Origin: Temnopleurus reevesii
Taxonomy: Eukaryota; Echinodermata; Echinoidea; Temnopleuroida; Temnopleuridae
Length of the DNA stretch: 64,000 bases
Direction: 5' to 3'
Assembly (NCBI GenBank): GCA_036244855.1
Contig: BQKZ01000383.1
Location: 17,669-81,668 of the forward strand
Position numbers and translations under genes: made by a program. Of this stretch, positions 39,701-48,700 are shown piece by piece (the first letter of the stretch is position 1; every line of letters begins with the position of its first letter). The notes below the pieces were generated by a model, which worked only from the letters and a program-made list of their open reading frames with translations, was not told where the DNA came from and searched no databases.

Positions 39701-42700
39701 TCTTGTACATTGTCAGTGGGAAGGTGGAGCAAAGCCAGTGACGTAGGTTTATCTTGTCAGAGAAGTCGTGAAACAGTAACACATCCATCTCAAATCCTCC
39801 CAACCTCAATTTGTATTCTTCACTTTTTTCCATTCATATTAAAGGGGATACTAAAATCTTGAGATGTCCATCAAACTCAAAACATATTAACAATACTGTA
39901 ATGTATTACACATGTTTTCCTCTATATTTTTTTTCCATTTTCTTTCCCTTTGTCATGTGGTATGAACAAGACTACATTATATCCTGCCTTTCAAGGAAAA
40001 CTTGAATAACATAAATGAATAAATAGATATGGGGACAATAAAATATTATCACACATTGGAAATTCAAAACAAACTAATAACAACTTTCTATTTGCTATCC
40101 TTATGATATGAAATTATAATAGAAATTTATTTTGAATGTTGGAAAATGCCTGCTTCAGCTTTAAATCTCAGAATTAATGTGATATCTTCATTAGATATGA
40201 AAATATTGAGGTCAAGGCTAATGAAATGTAAATCAATAAAAAAATTCCACTTTCCGGTCATTACTAAATAAAAAATGTTTTAAATTCTTTAAAATATCAG
40301 GTCAAAATAAGGGATTAGGTTCAGCACATAAATTCTGTGGCGTTTTGTTTATTTTTATCAATATTATTATTTATTTATTTATTATTATTTATTTTCTATG
40401 TGACCTTATCATTTTGTCAGCAGCTCATCAGAATTAAACAGTAACTCTGTGCTATGTGCCTTTATCTCTTGTAATCAATGGTAAATAACCAAAAAAGGGG
40501 GCTCTACATTCTAGCTGTGATACACATAAAATTTGAAGAAAAAATAAAAGAGAGAATGTGTGCTTTACAAAACATGTATCACTGTTCAATAAAAAAAAAT
40601 GTGGAGGGAATGAATTATATTTTTCTTAATACAGGCAAGTCTACATTTTCTATGCATTTGAAGCATTAGAAAAATCTTCCAGAATAGACCTACAGGTGAA
40701 ACATATTGCTGAAGTCCATACAGTATGAAAGACTACAACAAATTGTAACCCCATTCTCTGACCCTATCTATTTGCATGATGGCGCTGTCAAACTATTTAT
40801 ACTAGAGATAGAACAAATACAACATTCCTTGGGAGAGCAGTGCAATTCTATTGCAGCATCTTTAAGAAAAAATGTTGTCTCTTTATGACCTTGAAATCTG
40901 CATTGTAATTGATAAGACAATGGATTATTTTGGTACCTTTACTTCACTAAACATGTAGCAGCTAAATACATACATTTTCACATTCATCTTTTAAAAAAAT
41001 TGTATGCTAATGTCTTTAAACTGATGAAAAAAAACAGTGCAAACATTTGATAAGATGACTTTGTGAATAATTGGAACATTTAATATTTTTACATGAGGTA
41101 TGGATAACAAAAATGCTGATTGAAATTCTCTTGCACACTATTTCCTCCCCTGAAAACAAAATTACTTAAAAGCGAAAATATAAATAATGTGGTAATATCA
41201 CAAACAAACCTGTAACAAGTTGAATAATACCTTTTAATTATTCAGAGAACAACTCATTGTCTTGTCATAAGTGATTTATTATCATCAATTTATAATTCAT
41301 CAGAACACAATAGTGCATTCATACACTAATGGACAAGCATGTGATAATTCTAGACTCGAGTCTGGTAATGGTCATTGAAAACGGGAGAACAATGCATTGT
41401 GTTTGGCAATTTACAAGCAAGCTCGCACAAAACTATCACAATGCTCACAAATACTGGTAATGGATGAAGAATACACAACACGCTTTGGTGGAATGCTTTG
41501 AAAGCAAGCAAACAGGTAGTCAATTGTTTATAATGATCCACTCAACGAGATGTAGCCTTCCTTCCAGGCCATCAAACAACTATATACCTTTCTGAGTAAT
41601 TTGTGTGACTGAAATAAAAATTTATATCAAATTTCGGTCCAAAATTCAGTATAAAATTTTGTTTGAAGACACATTAAAAGAGAATAGATGCTCAAAAGAT
41701 GCGCAAATTTCAGAAGTTACAATGTTTAAAGTGACAAAAAATACAAAGATGTATTAGACCAAAATTTAAAGCAGAATCAAAGCATGATATCATGAAAGTT
41801 ATATTTGGAAGTCTACAATTACATGTACATTTAGAAAGCTGGACCAAAGGCTATTGGGGATTCCTGAAAGATTGCTATTTCCTATTGGAGGCGATAAGAC
41901 GTTTTTGCATTCAGATGCAGCGATGCGCATCGAACCATGGTTCGATGCCGTGGAGAGGAATGTTTAAGATGTTACGTAGATTGACATTGAACCGTTTTCA
42001 CTTGAGCCAAGCGTTTGTAACCTAAATAATTATTGTCAAGGATTAAAGCAGTATTCAATGTCATTGAGACTAGATTCCTTTGAATTGTATTGCGATTCTA
42101 TGATGTACCACTCAGTTCGCTGAACCAATGTATGAAAATACAGAAATCGTTTTCAGATGCTCAATCTTATCGAATGCATTATTATTCAATAGTTTAAAAT
42201 AAAATACACATGCATTAGTACACAGGTGTCTCTTCACTGGACTTTTCTTTCAAGCGGTCTTGTGCTCGTAGCTGAAGTTCGGTGCCCCCCAAGGTAATAA
42301 TGTTCTTATTTTGTTTTGTTTAGATAAGAATGATCAATATAGTCGTTTGCTCAATAGGAAAGTTTTTATTTACGGTTAAATGCAATATATTAGTAAATAA
42401 TGACCATTCTAGGAAGGGGGAGGTGACATCATCACAATGGCATGCTGATTGATTGACAGGGTTTCAATAATTAAGGTTGTTCGGTCATTGAGGAGACCAA
42501 TCAATCTACTTTAATTATAGAGAGACATGGAAAATGAAAGCATTTCAAATGTAAACCTTTTCCTATGAGCTGGAAAAGCTGATCTTTACTCAGCCACTGG
42601 GATGTGGACATGAACTTAATTAGCTCATATCTGCCAAGCTAACAGTACTATAATTAACAGCTAATGTATTTTCACGTTCTCCAAATATGTAATATGACTT

Positions 42701-45700
42701 CTATAATTTTGTTTGTGTATTAATTAATCAAATCATGTTTTGTGTAATTTTCAAAAAGTATGGAGAAATATTAGATAAAGATTTGATTTGATTTTTTCCT
42801 GAAATGGGAATGGTGATATAGCAACATCTTATTTTCTTCAATTTACTCTGTTTTTAATAAGTGCCAGGGAACATCTTTTTTTCAGTTTTCCAAAATTAAA
42901 CCCTGTATAGCGATATCAGTGTTTTTTTAGGCAAAAGCCCCAGTCACATAGGACCCCGGAAGCAACACGATTCACCTCGACTCTTTGTTAATTCACAGTT
43001 AACTGCCTCAGAACAACGAGTCGTGGCGAATCGTGTTGTTTCCAGGGTCCTATGTGACCGGGGCTTTAATGAACTAGGTTTATCAAAAGAAACTAACTTT
43101 TCATGGCAAACTACGCATAAGTGTAAAACCCTCTCCCCCTCTCCCCTACCTTTTACTCATTATCATTTGTCTCCTCCACCTCCTTATATTATCAGAATTC
43201 CAAACCAGAATTTCGATGAAAATAATCCCTCCAAGACATTCCTCAGCATCAATCCAATTTTCACATTTCTTTGAAAACTTGTGCAATCACTTTCCCTTTC
43301 ATCCGGCTCTCAATACAGTTGATTTAAGCCTTAATTTACTTATGGGGCATTTAGCAGGGAAATACTAAAGTGAGCGTCAACAACTTGAGGAGGACAAGAT
43401 TATTCTTTAAGACCTGTTTGTAGACTCCTTTTTCCCTCCCTCTACAGGTATATAGGCCTACTCGTAACCCATACACTTATTCTCAGTAGTCCAGTACGCT
43501 TAAAGAGGAACCGACTCCTGTAATTGTCATGTTCTCCTTGAATGTCGAAAAATCGGATGAACAAACTGTGAAAATTTGAGCAAAATCGGACGATCTGTTT
43601 AAAAGTTATGAGTTTTCATATTCACAGAGATATAACGATCACTGCCACTGGCGGGGATCCGTGCGATCAGCAACAGCGGTGGAATTTGTGATGTCATGTC
43701 CCATAATTCCTCTTTCACTTTGTACTAAAAGTTTTAAAAATCAATCAATTTAGATCAGTAAAACTTAGAGTAAGGGTTCAACATGATTCTTTAAAAAAAA
43801 TGCAGAATCAATGAGGGAATTCTATACTGAAGCAAAACAACTAATATTTTGTTGACTTTACTGAAAAAGGAGAACATGAACAATTTAGTGTACAGATTGA
43901 AAGGGGAGTTGTCTGACAGAACGTCACAGATTACGTCAATGTTGCCTTCAGCGGCAGGGATCATCATATCATTGAGAATTTGAAGGTTCATAACTTTTTA
44001 AAAGATTGCCGAATTTTGCTCAAATTTCCATAAAATACAATAATTCCAGGAGGTAGTTCCCATTTAACAATTCACACATCATATGATATTAGACATTGAA
44101 AAATGGTGTATGATGATGAGCCTCTTTTCATCCATTAAAAAAAATAACAATATTAAAATAAAAATATTTTGAACTTACGTCATTGGAGTCAGACTTCCAT
44201 CCCTTGGGGGCATACTTGGAAATCTTGGTCTTCAGATCCAGAAACTCAAATTCACCATTTTCTGCAAGAAAATTACCAGCAATATAATTGTTTATCAGAT
44301 GGTTGATTAGGAATAATTGTCATGGTAATCCATCTAGTATATTTACATGGATCAACATGAGAATAATCTAAAACCCCATTGAAATTTATCCAGTGTTTAC
44401 CAAGTGTTAAGCCAATGAACACCCAGGTCCAACATAGCACTCAGACTGTTTTCAGGTCATTTTTTTTTTGTCCTTATCTATTGTTTGATTCAGCTAGAAA
44501 AATGTCTGGTGTATACTTGAATGTTCACCATATAAATATGGATAAGGTATATAAGTAATAAGTCAGATAACCAATAACTGTTCAATGTTCAATCTAATGC
44601 CCCGGTCACATAGGACCCCGGAAGCAACACGATTCACCCCGACTCTTTGTTAATTCACAGTTAACTGCCTCAGAACAACGAGTCGGGGTGAATCGTGTTG
44701 CTTCCGGGGCCCTATGTGACCGGGGCTTAAAGAAAGTAAATGAGAAAAAAATTTAATTCAAGATAACATTTAATTGTAAACAAACTCTAATCTAAATCTA
44801 ATTAGAAGCGGTACATGAAGTGTGTCTAGACATTCTTTTATGTTTTTGAAAAAGTTGGTTTCTTAAATAACACATGAAGCAATCTGCATAACTTATCATT
44901 AATATAATTTAATTATAATTTTCTTAATAATAGTTCTTAGCCATCAAAGTGTTTGCTATATGGTAAATGGAATTGCAAATATTCTTTTATTATAAAGGAA
45001 GATTTTTATACCATGCCACAAAACATAACTACCCGTAGAAGTGAAATAAACCAATTTACATTCAGAGAGGAATCCCCGCAAATTATCATTTCATATGTCA
45101 CAAGGATTAAACATCCAAATATTGCCAATATCATGCTTCACAAGTTGACACTAATCTCTATCTGAATAGAGTACAAGGTCTTTACTCAATCAGCTTGTCA
45201 AATGAAAGTGTTAAAGCCAATGAACACCCAAGAACAATGGTCAAACATAGCACTCAGACTGTTTTCAGGTCATTTTTTTTTTGTCCTTATCTATTGTTTG
45301 ATGCAGCTAGAAAAATGTCTGGTGTATACTTGAATGTTCACCATATAAGCATGGATAAGGTATTCAGATAACCAATTACTGTTCAATGTTCAATCTAAAG
45401 AAAGTAAATGAGCAAAAAATTGAATTGAAGATAACATTTAATTGTAAACGAACGTCTTATCTAAATCTAATTAGAAGCGGTACATGAAGTGTTTCTAGAT
45501 ATTCTTCTATGTTTTTGAAAAAGTTGGTTTCTTGAATAACACATGAAGCAATCTACATAACTTATCATTAATATAATTTAATTATAATTTTCTTAATAGT
45601 TCTTAGCAATCAAAATGTTTGCTATGTGGTAAATAGAAATGTAAATATTCTGTTATTATAAAGGAAGAAAATCATACAATGCCACAAAAAATAACTACCA

Positions 45701-48700
45701 GTAGAAGTGAAATAAACCAATTTATATTCAGAGAGGAATCCCCGCAAATTATCATTTCATATGTCACAAGGATTAAACATCCAAATATTGCCAATATCAT
45801 GCTTCACAAGTTGACACTAATCTCTATCTGAATAGAGTACAAGGTCTTTACTCAATCAGCTTGTCAAATGAAAGAGCAGTAAACATTCCACATACCTCGT
45901 AAAATTGTCAATCCAAATAACTGAGCTTCCTTTATTGACAGCATAAAGCACACTTGGTCGTACAAATCTTGCACTTTGGCCTTTCCCTGTAAAGAAGAAT
46001 ACAAGAAACATAAGAAATACCAAGAAACATAAAAAAAATTGCCAGTACAATGCTATTCCCTTGGATATGTATACATTTCAAGCAGATATCAAAAGCATCA
46101 TAAGTCTCCTTTTTAATATATCTTCAGAAAAATTAATTCAAAATATAATTTTTAAATTGATCATTAGGCCTATTTGCTGAAATCTGCATATTTGAGTCCC
46201 ATGAAGATGCAACTATAGACCATACACAATTGAATTTCAGTGTCACAGGCAATGACAAAAGTTGGGTTTGATTCAAGAGCTCTACAAATTTGTATTTCAC
46301 CCTTCAGATGAAGCTCTAATGGAATCTGCTGGTTCAAGCATTTTCAGCAAATTAACTTGAATTTTCGTTCCGTTTTTACTAGACATTAGTAAGTGGCTGC
46401 AAAATGAGTCAATGGTATATAGGCAGGTTTACTAAAATATTCAAATTAATGTGCGTTTCTCATCAACAAACATAATTACGAGGTAGCCTTAAACCAGTTG
46501 ATAACAATAAGACTACAATACTTGGAATCCAGTTTGCATGCATAACTTGTTGCTATGTTGGGAAAGCCACATGCAAGTTTTAAGGTTATCAAGAACAAAC
46601 TTTGGGTAAAAGGTATGCATAAAAATCTATTAGTAAACCCGCCTATTACTATGCAAACTCTGTTTTAGGACCATTTTCATTTTCATTAACACATAATATC
46701 CATCCCACTATAGGTGTATTTAAATTCAAACTTACATTGTATGTATCTACGATCCAGCATGCACTAATACTAGTAAAATTGGATTTGACATTTTCATATG
46801 GAATATATGTAGGCCCTAATGAATTACCATTTTCAAATCAAAACATCATTCACCCAAACAAATTCCTGACAATATGCAAACATAAAAAATTTCAAAATTC
46901 TTCCTCCTACGCCAATACTAATCACATCATTCCCTCTATGACACGTTGATACCCGAAGCTAGCCGATGAACTTTACTTCGGCCTACAATTTGTAAATCTC
47001 AACGATTCCAAGGAACCCAACTGAGATGGTAATGGGCCGAAATTGATCAGAATGCTGAACTCCTCAGGAAAAGTTTAAGGATTTGCCACAGCAAGAAAAC
47101 ATACACCGAGCAGGATTCTAATGTCTATTTCCTATTCGCAACCTAATAAAGCTTGTGCTCCATTTCTTCAATTTGAATTCTTGTTTCCGAGATTTGCAAT
47201 GAACTGAACTGATATTTTCATGAAATGTATATGCCTTCATGTACATGCAAAGAAAAATGGTGGTCTTGTAAAATTCTGATTCTCTGGGGAAAAAATTAAA
47301 CATCTTAATGTTTTCTTCTTGTCTTTCTTTTGTTTTCTTTATGTCTAGTTTTTGAACATTCTATGATTGATCTGAGATAAAATGAGGATGAATATGCCAG
47401 TACAGCGTACTTTTAACAGGCCAGTTTACTGATAGATTCAAATATATGCACATTTCTTCCCCATGAACTAAATCACATGGTATTCCTTAAAGCATTCTGT
47501 AAGAAATGAACTAAAATACTTGGAATCATGTTTCCATACAATATTTGTTGATATGCCAGGCAAGCCTTACGCAAGCTTTGGGTTGTCAAGAACAACCTAT
47601 AACATAAAAATCCCATAAAATTTGTATCCAATAGTACACACTTTATCCAGTGGTCACCAGTTCTCATTGCACACATTTTATTTTTAAGGACGACATTTGT
47701 CCTTGGAAGTTTTTTTTATTTTCTACGTTATATCAGAATCCTTTCCTTAATCTCTTCACGCAAGACATTTAAGCAGCCCACGCACTATCATAAGAATGCT
47801 TTTCTAAATTTAGCGAAAGGGAATGCCAGATTTGAAAGGTAAATCTGGCATACTTTTCAAACTGAATTCCCTTTGACAATAATCTACCTAAATCCGTCGT
47901 TTTTGGTTTCAATGCATTTGTAAAAACGAAGAGTCCTAGATACACTAACATTCCATCACTGAGGAGAATAAGCTTTCGCTTTTAAAGTCTTCCCAAGACA
48001 TTGTAATTGTTTTATTGAAATGTTATGCAAAATACAACATCAACCAATTCGCTGACCTAATTCTCTACTTTCCAAGCACAGATGACGATAATTGAACGAA
48101 AAGTTTGTGGCACTAGTCTCCTTCACAGCTCTCCCGATTCTAGTATGGTATAGGATTACAACAAACTTCCAACCTGATTCCATTTGTTGATTTGTAATTT
48201 CAAAAACGATGAACACATTTTTTGTGATTATTCTTCATTAGAAGTCCATGAAAGAGGACTCTAATTATTTTCCAAATATTTTTTTCTCTCTAACTATTTC
48301 CCTGGATCCATTTTATGTGAATTAGGGGGTGTTGTCTGAAAGTCAATTGCAAACCATTTGATTTGGAGCAATTTAAAAACAAATCAGAAATGGAAAACAT
48401 ATATCACCTTTACAAAATGTAGGCTACATGCTGCATGAGCACCTGAACAATGTGTGTCATTAGTGAAAAGCATAAATAATTAGTATAATACATGAATTAT
48501 AGTTTAATTAAACACTATTTCGGTTAATATCATTGCTTTTATATGTATCCTGTTTTATTGTCCTGCCTTTGCAGGTATACGCTTCGCCCTGGACAGATTT
48601 TATTTTCTCTGTATTTCTGTATATTTCTGTCATGTCTGATGTATTGTTCAATGTTCTTTATAACTTATTCCTTTATGTCAATAAAGTGATACAAAATCAA

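Larger units (their letters stand above)
34643..44178. other. Large intron 3 of the FRMD6-like gene
   Basis: About 9.5 kb of AT-rich sequence holding the 38.2-38.7 kb tandem repeat and the elements at 42936-43065 and 43501-44066. Otherwise I see nothing interpretable. Confidence 0.6.
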
